Positions 7,932 through 16,423 of a DNA stretch of 46,486 nucleotides are shown here, one piece after another (position 1 is the stretch's first letter; every line of letters starts with the position of its first letter). Made by a program: the position numbers and the translations under genes. The notes below the pieces were generated by a model that was not told where the DNA came from, did no database searches, and saw nothing but the letters and a program-made list of their open reading frames with translations. Source of the stretch: Enhydrobacter sp. (GTDB taxonomy: Bacteria; Pseudomonadota; Alphaproteobacteria; Reyranellales; Reyranellaceae); assembly GCA_026126105.1 (NCBI GenBank), contig JAHCJV010000044.1, forward strand, positions 1-46,486, given 5' to 3'.

Positions 7932-9676
7932 ATACGCGTTCGAACCATCCGCTGAGCCGCATCGAATACCAGGTGATGTGGAATCGCCTGATCTCCGTCG
8001 TCGAGGAGCAGGCCCAGACGCTTGTGCGCACCGCCTTCGGCACGGCGACGCGCGAGGCGGGCGATCTGTCGGCCGGCGTCTACGACACCAAGGGCCGCAT
8101 GCTTGCCCAGGCCGTCACCGGCACGCCGGGCCATGTGAACTCGATGGCGATGAGCACCGGCCATGTGCTCGACAAGGTGCCGATCACCAAGATGAACGAG
8201 GGTGACGCCTTCATCGTCAATGATCCGTGGCAGGGCACCGGCCACCTGAATGACATCGTGATCGTCACGCCGACCTTCCGGCGCGGCAAGCCGGTCGGCT
8301 TGTTCGCCTGCACCCTGCACGTCGTCGACATCGGCGGCCGTGGCATCATCGGTGAGGCCAAGCAGGTCTACGAGGAGGGGATCTACCTCCCGATCACCAA
8401 GATCGTCGATCGCGGCGAGATGAACGAATGGCTGATCGATATCATCAAGGCCAACGTGCGCGAGCCGATCCAGGTGATCGGCGACATCTATTCGGAGATC
8501 GCCAGCAACGAGGTCGGCGGCAAGCGCCTGGTCGCCATGATGGACGAGTTCGGCCTCGAGCATCTCGACGACCTCGCCAAGCACATCCTCGACCATTCGC
8601 GCGAGGCGAGCCTCGAGGCCATCAACCGCCTGCCGCACGGTACCTATCACAACTCGATGATGGTCGACGGCATCAACGGCAAGCCAATGGAGCTGAAGGC
8701 CAAGCTCACGATCGGGCCGGAGGGCATCGACGTCGACTTCGCAGGCTCGGCCGGTCTGGTGCAGCTCGGCATCAACGTGCCGCTTTGCTACACCGAGGCG
8801 TATACGAGCTTCGGCGTGAAATGCATCGTCGCGCCGCACGTGCCCAATAACGCAGCCTCCCTCGCCACCATCCGCGTGACGGCACCCGAAGGCTGCATCC
8901 TGAACGCCAAGCATCCCGCGCCGGTCGCCGGCCGCTCGATCATTGGCCAGATGCTCCCCGACGTGGTGTTCGGCTGCCTGCAGCAGGCGATGCCCGGGGG
9001 TGTGCCGGCCGAGGGGACGTCCTGCCTGTGGAACGTGCGGCTGATGGGCGGCATGGGCCGGGTCGATGCCGATCCGGAAATGCTCAAGGGCGCCACGCCC
9101 TACAACGTCACCGGCTTTCATTCCGGCGGCACCGGCGCGCGGCCCAAGCTCGACGGCCTCAGTGCCACGGCCTTTCCGAGCGGCGTGCGCAACGTGCCGG
9201 TCGAGATCACCGAGACCAATGCGCCGGTGCTGGTGTGGAGCAAGGAGTACCGCCAGGACTCCGGCGGCGCCGGCGAGTTCCGGGGCGGCTTGGGCCAGGT
9301 GATGGAGATCGAGACCGCCGAGGACATGCCGTTCGCGATCTCGACCAGCTTCGACCGTGTCGTCTATCCCCCGCGCGGCCGCGCCGGCGGCAGGAACGGC
9401 ACGACCGGGAAAGTCGAGACCCGCAGCGGTCGCACCCTGCCACCGAAGGCGCAGTCCACGATCCCGGTTGGCGACCGCCTGATCGTCTCTATGCCCGGCG
9501 GCGGCGGCTACGGCGACCCGCACAAGCGCCCGGCCAAGAAGGTCGCCGACGATGTGGCGCGGGGCTTGGTGTCGATCGAGGCGGCGCGCGAATACTACGG
9601 CGTGGCGGTGGATGCCGACGGTGTTCTCGACGAAGCCGAGACGGCGCGGCTCAGGACGAAGGCGGCGGCGGAGTAG
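7928..9676 (+). CDS. hyuB: Hydantoinase/oxoprolinase subunit B
   Basis: Partner of subunit A, 582 aa. It opens with the family's 'EYQVMWNRL..VVEEQAQTLVRTAFG' region at about residues 13-40. It also shows GHVNSMA, then VNDPWQGTGHLNDI at about residues 98-111, a strongly conserved HyuB block. The C-terminus has GGGGYGDPHKRP, again typical. The start ATG overlaps the hyuA stop, so the two are made in equal amounts. It is the last gene of the operon; the next gene converges from the other strand 10 bases away. The substrate cannot be read from the sequence alone. Confidence 0.92.
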   Translation: MNTRSNHPLSRIEYQVMWNRLISVVEEQAQTLVRTAFGTATREAGDLSAGVYDTKGRMLAQAVTGTPGHVNSMAMSTGHVLDKVPITKMNEGDAFIVNDPWQGTGHLNDIVIVTPTFRRGKPVGLFACTLHVVDIGGRGIIGEAKQVYEEGIYLPITKIVDRGEMNEWLIDIIKANVREPIQVIGDIYSEIASNEVGGKRLVAMMDEFGLEHLDDLAKHILDHSREASLEAINRLPHGTYHNSMMVDGINGKPMELKAKLTIGPEGIDVDFAGSAGLVQLGINVPLCYTEAYTSFGVKCIVAPHVPNNAASLATIRVTAPEGCILNAKHPAPVAGRSIIGQMLPDVVFGCLQQAMPGGVPAEGTSCLWNVRLMGGMGRVDADPEMLKGATPYNVTGFHSGGTGARPKLDGLSATAFPSGVRNVPVEITETNAPVLVWSKEYRQDSGGAGEFRGGLGQVMEIETAEDMPFAISTSFDRVVYPPRGRAGGRNGTTGKVETRSGRTLPPKAQSTIPVGDRLIVSMPGGGGYGDPHKRPAKKVADDVARGLVSIEAAREYYGVAVDADGVLDEAETARLRTKAAAE

Positions 9677-9685
9677 AACGCTTCC

Positions 9686-10921
9686 TCACGGTTTCGGCCG
9701 ATCGACAGCGAGGTCGTCGTACCAAGGCTCGTCCTCGCCCGCGATCATGCGGGCGATCATGCGGGCGGCGAGGAAGCTGAAGGTAATGCCGTTGCCACCG
9801 TAACCGTAGGCGGCATAGAGGTGCGGGTACCCGCGCACCCGGCCGATCAGCGGCAGCCCGTCGGCTGTCTCGCTGAACGCGCCCGACCAGGTATAGTCGG
9901 CGCTCAGCTCGGCGTCGGGGCACAGCGTCTTGAGTTGTTGCAGGATCCGCTTCGTCTTAGCCGGCATGGCCGCGTCGCGCTCGGCGGGGTCGGTCAGCTC
10001 GGGATCGTCCTCGCCGCCGATGACGATGCGGTTGTCGTGCGTGGTGCGCGCGTAGAAGTACGGCGTAGTCGCTTCCCAGATCAGCGGACAGCCGGGCCAG
10101 AGGACCTGCGGATTCTGCGGCGGCGTGGCGATCGCCCAGCTTGAAGACGCGCGGTGCATCTCGGTGGGCACGAAGTCGGGCATGACGTAGCCGGTCGCCA
10201 TCACGACGCTATCGGCCTCGATTGTCTGGCCGCTGGCCAGCCCGACGGCGACGCGGCCACCCGCCGCCTCGTACTGGATCGCTTCGCCATCGAACAGCAA
10301 GGCGCCGCGCTTGACCGCCTCCGCGAGCAGCGAGTGCGCCAGGCACAGCGGATCGGCATCGGCAGAACCGGGAGACAGGATCGCGGCCTCGCGCGTGATG
10401 TCGAATTCGCGCAGCAGGGTCGGATGGTCGAGATAGAAGCTCGGCAGGCCGGCACGCTCGCGCAGCTCGTGCTCGGCGCGCAATTCAGCGGCGCCGGTGC
10501 CTTCGCCGCTGGCGAGGTAGAGCGAACGGCGGGGGCGGAACTCGCAGGGGAGATGCCGCGACTCGATCAATTCCTTGAGGCCCGTCACCGCGCGCAGACT
10601 TTGCCGGTAAATGTTGGCCGCGCGCTCGAAGCCGTACAGGCTGGTGAGCTCGATCAGCGGCCGGTCGATCTCCCATTGCAGCATCGCCGTGCTTGCCGCC
10701 GTACTGCCGAAGCCCGGCCGCTCGCGGTCTACAAGGCACACCTCGTGGCCGAGCGCGGTCAGGTGCTCGGCCACCATGGCGCCGGTGATGCCTGCGCCGA
10801 CGACCAGCAGCTCGCAGTGCCGGTCGCCCTCGAGCACGCGGCTCTGCGGCCGTCCGCCCTTGCGCCACGGCGAATGGCCGCCGCGCAGATCATCCTGGTC
10901 AGTGTCCTGCGGATCGAGCAC
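9686..10921 (-). CDS. FAD-dependent oxidoreductase (D-amino-acid oxidase/glycine oxidase-like, DAO family)
   Basis: Flavoprotein with the Rossmann motif GAGITG followed by the substrate-domain block GSTAASTAMLQWEID, a mark of a DAO subgroup. The C-terminus has GLPLIGRVRG and YAAYGYGGNGITFS, the second FAD-contact region. The frame is open to 10990 (a TTG), but I chose the GTG at 10921. This gives 411 aa and puts the LRGGHSPWR block about 12 residues in, as in relatives; no strong ribosome binding site decides it. It probably oxidises an amine or amino acid to an imino acid plus H2O2 or reduced acceptor. It lies downstream of the Nudix and acyl-CoA synthetase genes on the same strand and converges on hyuB. 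Confidence 0.85.
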   Translation of the reverse strand: MLDPQDTDQDDLRGGHSPWRKGGRPQSRVLEGDRHCELLVVGAGITGAMVAEHLTALGHEVCLVDRERPGFGSTAASTAMLQWEIDRPLIELTSLYGFERAANIYRQSLRAVTGLKELIESRHLPCEFRPRRSLYLASGEGTGAAELRAEHELRERAGLPSFYLDHPTLLREFDITREAAILSPGSADADPLCLAHSLLAEAVKRGALLFDGEAIQYEAAGGRVAVGLASGQTIEADSVVMATGYVMPDFVPTEMHRASSSWAIATPPQNPQVLWPGCPLIWEATTPYFYARTTHDNRIVIGGEDDPELTDPAERDAAMPAKTKRILQQLKTLCPDAELSADYTWSGAFSETADGLPLIGRVRGYPHLYAAYGYGGNGITFSFLAARMIARMIAGEDEPWYDDLAVDRPKP

Positions 10922-11033
10922 GCGTTGAAACCGATGGCTGGAGTGCCCGCATTCAAGCCGGATGCGGAGGCCGTTTCGTCCGCGCAACAACGCCGGAACG
11001 CAGGGACCGTTGCGTGCCGAATCGGTTGTCGTC

Positions 11034-11603
11034 CTATTGTTGCGGGACGGTTGTTTTCCGGCTGGCTCGCTTCCGGGCCCGGGCCGCTCGGCGCGGCGGC
11101 TCGTCCGGCGGCGGTGCCGGCGGGACAGGCGCCGTCGCCGCGATGCCGAGGATCGACAGGAGCTGCAGTAGCAGCGGCACCTGCCCCGCCGTCACCTTTT
11201 GCAGCGCCAGCGGCCAGGGGAACCACGCCGCCCGGTCGGCTTCGGGGAATTCCTCGACCTTTCCCGAGCGCGGCGGCCATTCGATCGTGAAGGTGTTGCT
11301 TTTCATCGCCGTCGCATCGAGGTCGCGCTCGACCGCCCAGGCCAGGATTTCCTTGCCGCTCGCGATCGTGACCGGGTCGAGCTCGATGAACGTGCCTTCC
11401 AGCGGCAGGCTGGTCTCTTCGCGGAATTCACGCCGGGCCGCCGTCAGCGGCTCTTCGTTAGGATCGATCTCGCCCTTGGCGACCGACCAGGCGCCGTCGT
11501 CCTTGTTCTTCCAGAACGGACCGCCGGGATGGACCAGGAACAGCTCCGGCCCGTCGCGCCGCACCCGAAAAGGCAGGATGCCGGCGCTGCGTTTCTTCGC
11601 CAT
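11034..11603 (-). CDS. Nudix hydrolase (COG4119-like)
   Basis: Protein of 189 aa beginning MAKKRSAGILPFR. The Nudix box lies at about residues 44-66: GEIDPNEEP, then REFREETSL. The box matches the consensus except that the usual glycine near its end is a serine. The stretch HPGGPFWKNKDDGAWS just before the box is characteristic of this NTP-pyrophosphohydrolase-like group. The C-terminus is an alanine/proline/arginine-rich tail of about 40 residues, probably disordered. An in-frame GTG at 11612 overlaps the stop of the acyl-CoA synthetase gene, so the two genes are translationally coupled whichever start is used. The exact nucleotide substrate is unknown. Confidence 0.85.
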   Translation of the reverse strand: MAKKRSAGILPFRVRRDGPELFLVHPGGPFWKNKDDGAWSVAKGEIDPNEEPLTAARREFREETSLPLEGTFIELDPVTIASGKEILAWAVERDLDATAMKSNTFTIEWPPRSGKVEEFPEADRAAWFPWPLALQKVTAGQVPLLLQLLSILGIAATAPVPPAPPPDEPPRRAARARKRASRKTTVPQQ

Positions 11604-11608
11604 GGGCG

Positions 11609-13459
11609 TCACTCGAACCGGACGGCATGGCGGATCTGGAATCCACCCAACAACTCGGTGCAGCGTCTCACGATCGAGTCGTTGGAAGGCCCGTGGACCC
11701 TCACCGTCGCCAGCGTGCCGTGGGTCGGATCGTTGGCGACCGTCACGTCGGCCATCACCTCGTCGGCGCGGAGCGGCATCAGCGCCGCGTCGAACGCCCG
11801 CTGCGCCGCGTCGAGCCGCAGCGCCGGCTTGAAGATCTTGCCCACGCCGGTGAGAGGCATCGTCGGGATCCGCACGACCTGCACCGGCACGGCCGCCCGT
11901 TCCGGGATTTCCTGGCGGCAGAACTCCCGCAATTCTTCCGCAGTCGCCGTGGCGTTGGGCTTCAGCTGCACGTAAGCCATCGGCAATTCGCCCGCATAAG
12001 TGTCGGGCAGGCCGACGGCTGCTGCCGTCTCGACGGCCGGATGGCGCACCAGCGCCTCCTCGATCACGATCGGATCGATGTTGTGGCCGCCGCGGATGAT
12101 GAGGTCCTTCGATCGTCCCGTGAGCCAGACATAGCCGTCGGCGTCGAGCCGCCCCAGATCGCCCGAATCGAGCCAGCCGTCCGCCAGCATCGCGCCCTCG
12201 TTATGCCGCGGATCGAGGTAGCCCGGCGTCACCTGCGGCCCGCGCATCAGCACATGGCCGATCGTGCCGAGAGCGCAGTCTCCCCGTATCGTCCCGTCGC
12301 CGGCAACGTCGGCGATGCGTACCTCGGTGTAGGGCAGTCGCAGCCCGACCGACCCCGGCCGGCGCTCGCCGTGCATCGGATTCATCGTCGAGTAGCAATG
12401 CACCTCGGTCATGCCGTATCCCTCCACGACCGGCACGCCGACCTCCGTTTCGATGCGGCGGATAAGCTCGACCGGCACCGTCGAGCCGCCCGACACGAAG
12501 ACCTTGAGAGAGGAAAGGTCGTGGCCGTCGCGCGGCACGTTCATGATCGCGGCCAGGCTGGTCGGCACGGCGCCGCAGATCGTGACCTTGTTGCGCTCGA
12601 CGATGCTCCACCAGTCGCGCACGACGTTGGGATTGCGCGCGCCGAGCGGCGTCGGGATCACCACCGTCCAGCCGGCCGCGACTCCCGACAACGCACCGAA
12701 GATCGAGCCGCCGACATGAAACTGCGGCAGTGGATTGAGCAGCGCGCTGCCTGGCGGTAGGTCGAACATCAGGGCGTTGCTCCACGCGGCGAGCGTCAGC
12801 GCCCCGTGGGTATGGCGCGCGAGCTTTGGCAGGCCGGTCGTACCGCCGGTGTGAAAAAGCGCCGCTACGGTGTCGCGCTCGAGCATCTTGGGCGCGAGGA
12901 GCCTGTCGCCCGGCTGCGCGGCGACCGCTGCTTCGAAGTCGACAACGCCCTCCGGCGGGTGGTCCTTTCCGCCGACGCGGAACACCTTGAGTCCCGGCAG
13001 CGCGGCGCGGATCGCCTCGACCTTCGGCCAGATGTCGGCGAACAGCGAAGAATCGGCGGCGATGAGCGCCCTGGCGCCCGCCTCCTTCATGATGCCGGTG
13101 ATCTGCGAGGCGTTGAGGAAGTAGTTGACGGGATTGGCGACGGCCGCGATCTCCGCGCCCCACAGCGCAAAGAAGGTCTCCGGCACGCTGGGCATCAGGA
13201 TGGTCACGGTGTCGTCCGGCCCGATGCCCTCGCTGCGAAGCAGGTTCGCGGTCTGCATCACGCGCTTCAGCAGCTCGTCGAAGCGCACATTGCGCACTGC
13301 ATCGGCCGGCGCCGTGCCGGACAGGAAGCGGATCGCGATCCGGTCCGCATGGTCGGCGGCGGCCTGTTGCAGCAGCCCGAGCATGTTGCCGTGACGAATG
13401 CGCTCGATCACAGGTGTACTCTCGAGCGCAGCGATGTCAGCCTGCGTGCAAATCTTCAT
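11609..13459 (-). CDS. Acyl-CoA synthetase (AMP-dependent ligase)
   Basis: Adenylate-forming ligase of 616 aa. The ATP-binding motif FHTGGTTGLPK lies at residues 202-212. GYGMTE follows near residue 350, and the hinge and core motifs DSGDLGRLD and GRSKDLIIRGGHNI lie at about 440-470. The C-terminal catalytic lysine sits in TGVGKIFKP near residue 555. It activates a carboxylic acid to acyl-AMP and then acyl-CoA; the chain type cannot be told. A C-terminal extension of about 50 residues follows the catalytic lysine region. It heads a minus-strand unit with the Nudix gene (overlapping stop and start) and, more loosely, the FAD oxidoreductase. Confidence 0.92.
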   Translation of the reverse strand: MKICTQADIAALESTPVIERIRHGNMLGLLQQAAADHADRIAIRFLSGTAPADAVRNVRFDELLKRVMQTANLLRSEGIGPDDTVTILMPSVPETFFALWGAEIAAVANPVNYFLNASQITGIMKEAGARALIAADSSLFADIWPKVEAIRAALPGLKVFRVGGKDHPPEGVVDFEAAVAAQPGDRLLAPKMLERDTVAALFHTGGTTGLPKLARHTHGALTLAAWSNALMFDLPPGSALLNPLPQFHVGGSIFGALSGVAAGWTVVIPTPLGARNPNVVRDWWSIVERNKVTICGAVPTSLAAIMNVPRDGHDLSSLKVFVSGGSTVPVELIRRIETEVGVPVVEGYGMTEVHCYSTMNPMHGERRPGSVGLRLPYTEVRIADVAGDGTIRGDCALGTIGHVLMRGPQVTPGYLDPRHNEGAMLADGWLDSGDLGRLDADGYVWLTGRSKDLIIRGGHNIDPIVIEEALVRHPAVETAAAVGLPDTYAGELPMAYVQLKPNATATAEELREFCRQEIPERAAVPVQVVRIPTMPLTGVGKIFKPALRLDAAQRAFDAALMPLRADEVMADVTVANDPTHGTLATVRVHGPSNDSIVRRCTELLGGFQIRHAVRFE

Positions 13460-13536
13460 CGACGTTCCCTGGTTCCCTGCCCTAAGGCAGCAGTTGACCA
13501 GAGCCAGCGCGCCGTGTCAGCGACTCACGTGACCTG

Positions 13537-14037
13537 CTATCGCTGGAACTTGCCGGTTAGCGTCGCCTTCTCGATCGTATTGAAATGAAGCTGGAAGCCG
13601 ACAATGGCGGCCGAGGTGTCGGCGTTCACCGGCAGCGCGTCCTGCTTCACGGCGAAAAGGGTGAAGACGTAGCGGTGCGGGCCGTGGCCCTCGGGCGGGC
13701 AGGGGCCGCCGTAGCCCGGTGCGCCGAAGTCGGTCCGCGTCTGCAGCGCGCCGGTGGGCAGCAAGCCTGACTTGGGGTTGCCGGCATCGAGCTTCAGCTC
13801 TGTCGTGCCGGCCGGAATGTTCACCACGACCCAATGCCAGAAGCCGCTGCCGGTCGGCGCATCGGGATCGAAACAGGACACCGCGAAACTCCTGGTGCCC
13901 TCGGGTACGCCCGACCAGGCCAGATGGGGTGATTTGTTGCCGCCGCCGCAGCCGAATCCGTAGTCGGCTGACAGGATGTGATCCATGCCGAGGGTCGCGC
14001 CCTCCGTGAAGCTGTTGCTGGTGAGAATGAGCGCCAT
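13537..14037 (-). CDS. YbhB/YbcL-family PEBP-like protein
   Basis: Protein of 166 aa of the phosphatidylethanolamine-binding / Raf-kinase-inhibitor-like fold. The ligand-pocket motifs are FDPDAPTGSGFWHW at about residues 50-63 and GYGGPCPPEGHGPHRYVF at about 107-124. The start at 14037 was chosen because AGGAGG lies 6-11 bases upstream; the frame is open a further 54 bases upstream without such support. There is no signal peptide, so it is probably cytoplasmic. The physiological ligand of bacterial members is generally unknown. It sits alone between the acyl-CoA synthetase gene and the 2-oxoglutarate oxygenase gene, with a strong stem-loop just upstream. Confidence 0.9.
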   Translation of the reverse strand: MALILTSNSFTEGATLGMDHILSADYGFGCGGGNKSPHLAWSGVPEGTRSFAVSCFDPDAPTGSGFWHWVVVNIPAGTTELKLDAGNPKSGLLPTGALQTRTDFGAPGYGGPCPPEGHGPHRYVFTLFAVKQDALPVNADTSAAIVGFQLHFNTIEKATLTGKFQR

Positions 14038-14053
14038 GGTGTCCTCCTGATTT

Positions 14054-14079
14054 GGCTTGGGCCTACGATAGCCCAAGCC
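14054..14079. repeat. Perfect 9-bp inverted repeat (stem-loop)
   Basis: GGCTTGGGC at 14054-14062 pairs exactly with GCCCAAGCC at 14071-14079 across an 8-base loop. It lies between the end of the oxygenase gene and the ribosome binding site of the PEBP-like gene, both on the minus strand. It could end the upstream operon's transcript, although only a short A-rich stretch and no T-run follows it in the direction of transcription. Alternatively it is a hairpin in the leader of the PEBP-like mRNA. Confidence 0.6.
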
Positions 14080-14166
14080 GGAGGTCTCCACGAAGCACCT
14101 CCATGTTCCCGCGTCGATATACGCGGCGCTTCATGGAAGGTTGAACGCGGGTTCGGCGGTGCAGCT

Positions 14167-15282
14167 CTAGTAGCTGGAGGCCTTGTCCGGCTCGCCGAGG
14201 CTCGGCCAGACACGGCTATACAGGAACAGCAGGGCTTCGCCCGACAGCATCTGGTCGAAGGTCGGCGGATGGTCGGCATCGACGCAGGTCGGGAGCGGGC
14301 GGATGACGGTGTCGTAGTCGGGATTGGCGAAGACGCCGATCGAATAGCGCTCGCGGCCGTAGTGGTTGACCACGCGATGCAGGGTCGAGGCGAAGCGGTT
14401 GTTGGTCCACATCCGCATGCTGTCGCCGATGTTCACGACGAAGCTGTTCTCGACCGGCGGCACGATCAGCCACTCGCCCGACTTGCTCTTGATCTCGAGC
14501 CCGCCGACATCGTCCTGTTGCAACATGGTGAAGCCGCCGGCGTCCTGGTGGGCCCGGGAGTCGCCTCCTTCGAGGGCTGCCTGCTGGTCCTGCGGCAGGT
14601 AGTGCAGCAGCCGCACCTGGATCAGCGGCTTCTTGTAGAACTGGGCGAAATAGTCGGGCGGCAGCTTCAGCCCGCGCGCGAACACCGAGGCGAGCAGCGC
14701 GGCGAACTCGGTCATCGTCGTATGGTAGTCGAGCACCGCTTCCTTGAAGCCGGGCAGATCCTTCGGCCACTGGTTGTGACCGTGCAGAGGCTTGCCGGCG
14801 AGCACGTCGGGGTCGTCGGGCGGCAATTCGAGCGAGGCCTGGAATGCCTCGTTCTTGTGCGGTTTGCGCGCCTTCATGCGGGCCGGATCGAGGTGCGGCT
14901 GGAAGCCTTCGATGGCCTTGCCGCGATACGCCTTCTGCTGGCCCGGCTGGTCCATCGGGAGGTAGCCCCGGAACAGGTTGGAATTGCCCATGTAGGCCGA
15001 CATCTTGGCCTCGAGCGGCAGGGCGAAGAAACGCTTCGACTGCCGGAAGATCTCCGCGATCTTCTGCGGCGGAACAGGATGATTGACGATCGTCAGGAAG
15101 CCGATATCGCGGCAGGCGTCGTGCACCTCCCTGGCGACGCGCTCCTTGGCGTCTTCGTTATTGCCGCTCATCGGCGCAAAGTCGATCACTGGCAGTTCAT
15201 TGGCGTTGGCCCAGCGCCCGAGCTTGGGCGCGGGCATCGGCGGCGCGACAGGTGCCGCGACAGCGGTCTGGATGTCAGACAT
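14167..15282 (-). CDS. 2-oxoglutarate/Fe(II)-dependent oxygenase, isopenicillin-N-synthase-like
   Basis: Enzyme of 371 aa with the N-terminal DIOX_N region (LPVIDF at about residues 30-35) and the C-terminal double-stranded beta-helix. The iron ligands are H245 and D247 (AHQDAGG) and H302 (TLHRVVN); the 2-oxoglutarate contact is R312-x-S314 (RYS). A proline/alanine-rich leader of about 20 residues precedes the fold. The gene begins 16 bases after the stop of the binding protein of a polyamine-type importer and so shares its operon. It probably hydroxylates, desaturates or cleaves the imported compound (inference). No cosubstrate other than 2-oxoglutarate can be deduced. Confidence 0.9.
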   Translation of the reverse strand: MSDIQTAVAAPVAPPMPAPKLGRWANANELPVIDFAPMSGNNEDAKERVAREVHDACRDIGFLTIVNHPVPPQKIAEIFRQSKRFFALPLEAKMSAYMGNSNLFRGYLPMDQPGQQKAYRGKAIEGFQPHLDPARMKARKPHKNEAFQASLELPPDDPDVLAGKPLHGHNQWPKDLPGFKEAVLDYHTTMTEFAALLASVFARGLKLPPDYFAQFYKKPLIQVRLLHYLPQDQQAALEGGDSRAHQDAGGFTMLQQDDVGGLEIKSKSGEWLIVPPVENSFVVNIGDSMRMWTNNRFASTLHRVVNHYGRERYSIGVFANPDYDTVIRPLPTCVDADHPPTFDQMLSGEALLFLYSRVWPSLGEPDKASSY

Positions 15283-15298
15283 GATGGGGTCCTTTCCC

Positions 15299-16411
15299 TT
15301 AGCCGGCGAGCGCGTCGATCAGATCCTGGCGCGCCTTGGTGGCGTTCTTAGCGTACCACGCAATGCCGCCCGGCAGCATCTTCGCGTAATTCTCCGGCGC
15401 GCCGGGATTGACCTTGTTCCATTCGGCATCGAGCAGCTTGGTGGCCTCGGGGTTGATCGGACCGTAGCCGTTCGTCTTGAGCAACTCGGCCTGTCCCTCG
15501 GGTTCGAGTGCGACGTTGATGAAATCCCAGATCGCCCGGCCGCCCGTGGCGCCCTTTGGCACCATCCAGCAGGCGCCCCACGAAATGCCTTGATTCCAGG
15601 TCCAATCGTACAGTCCTTTGGTGTCCTGCTTGAGGGGCCAGGCGCGGGTGTTGAGCAGCAGGCCAAGATGGACCTCTCCGTTGCGAAAGGCGTTCTGGCC
15701 ATCGGCAATCACGGTGTAGAAAATCGAGTGCTCCTTGATCTTCTTGAGCCCGTCGAGCGCGCGCTTCATGTCGATCGGGTAAATCTTGTCGTATGGCACA
15801 CCGTCCGCCATCAGCGCCGCTTCGAGCTGGCCGTCGGGCTCGCGGCGGAAGGCGCGCTTTCCGGGAAACTTCTTCACGTCCCAGACGTCCGCCCAGTTCT
15901 GCGGGACCATGCCGCCCCACTTCTTGGTGTTGTAGGTCAGCACCATCGCATAGATGTAATTGCCGATGCCCCATTCGACGGCGTGCTCGGGCCGCACCTT
16001 GCTCTTGTTGACGATCGAGTAGTCGATTGGCTCGAGCATGCCCTCCGGCCCGATCTCGAGCGCGGTGTGCAGGTTGCGGTCCATCACGTCCCAGGCGACC
16101 TTCTTGCTGTCGACCATCATGCGGATGCGGCTGGTCGAGGGACCGGTGCCATCGATCACCGCCTTCCGATCCGGATACTTCTTGAGATAGGGATCGACCC
16201 AGGAGCGCTGCATGCCCTTCACGGCATCGCCGCCCCAGTTCACTATCACCAGCTCCTTGGCGTCCGCCATCGCAGGCGTGAGCCGGGCGGCGACCGGCGC
16301 CAGGCCGATTGCGGCCGCCATGCCCATGAACACGCGGCGCGGATAGACCTTGCCTTCGGTACGCTCGACGAACTGCTGGATTTCGTCCCGGCGATCTCGG
16401 GTGTCTGACAT
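15299..16411 (-). CDS. ABC transporter substrate-binding protein, spermidine/putrescine type
   Basis: Periplasmic binding protein of 370 aa. It begins with an unusually long polar leader of about 24 residues, then a Tat-like signal (PRRVFMGMAAAIG) ending near MADA. The mature start KELVIVNWGGDAVKG resembles the family of polyamine and related-cation binding proteins. AGGAGG sits 8-13 bases before the ATG. The gene follows the second permease by 12 bases and precedes the oxygenase gene by 16, giving the order ATPase, permease, permease, binding protein, oxygenase. The ligand could be a polyamine, an amino acid derivative or a phosphonate; the sequence does not decide. Confidence 0.9.
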   Translation of the reverse strand: MSDTRDRRDEIQQFVERTEGKVYPRRVFMGMAAAIGLAPVAARLTPAMADAKELVIVNWGGDAVKGMQRSWVDPYLKKYPDRKAVIDGTGPSTSRIRMMVDSKKVAWDVMDRNLHTALEIGPEGMLEPIDYSIVNKSKVRPEHAVEWGIGNYIYAMVLTYNTKKWGGMVPQNWADVWDVKKFPGKRAFRREPDGQLEAALMADGVPYDKIYPIDMKRALDGLKKIKEHSIFYTVIADGQNAFRNGEVHLGLLLNTRAWPLKQDTKGLYDWTWNQGISWGACWMVPKGATGGRAIWDFINVALEPEGQAELLKTNGYGPINPEATKLLDAEWNKVNPGAPENYAKMLPGGIAWYAKNATKARQDLIDALAG

Positions 16412-16423
16412 GGCCTCAACCTC

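Noticed and set aside
7763..9523. Long minus-strand open frame (586 codons) across hyuB
   Set aside because: Fully antisense to hyuB, low-complexity composition and no recognisable motif.
10154..11290. Plus-strand open frame across the FAD oxidoreductase and Nudix genes
   Set aside because: The opposite strand carries well-defined Rossmann and Nudix motifs; this frame spans two unrelated genes and shows no domain.
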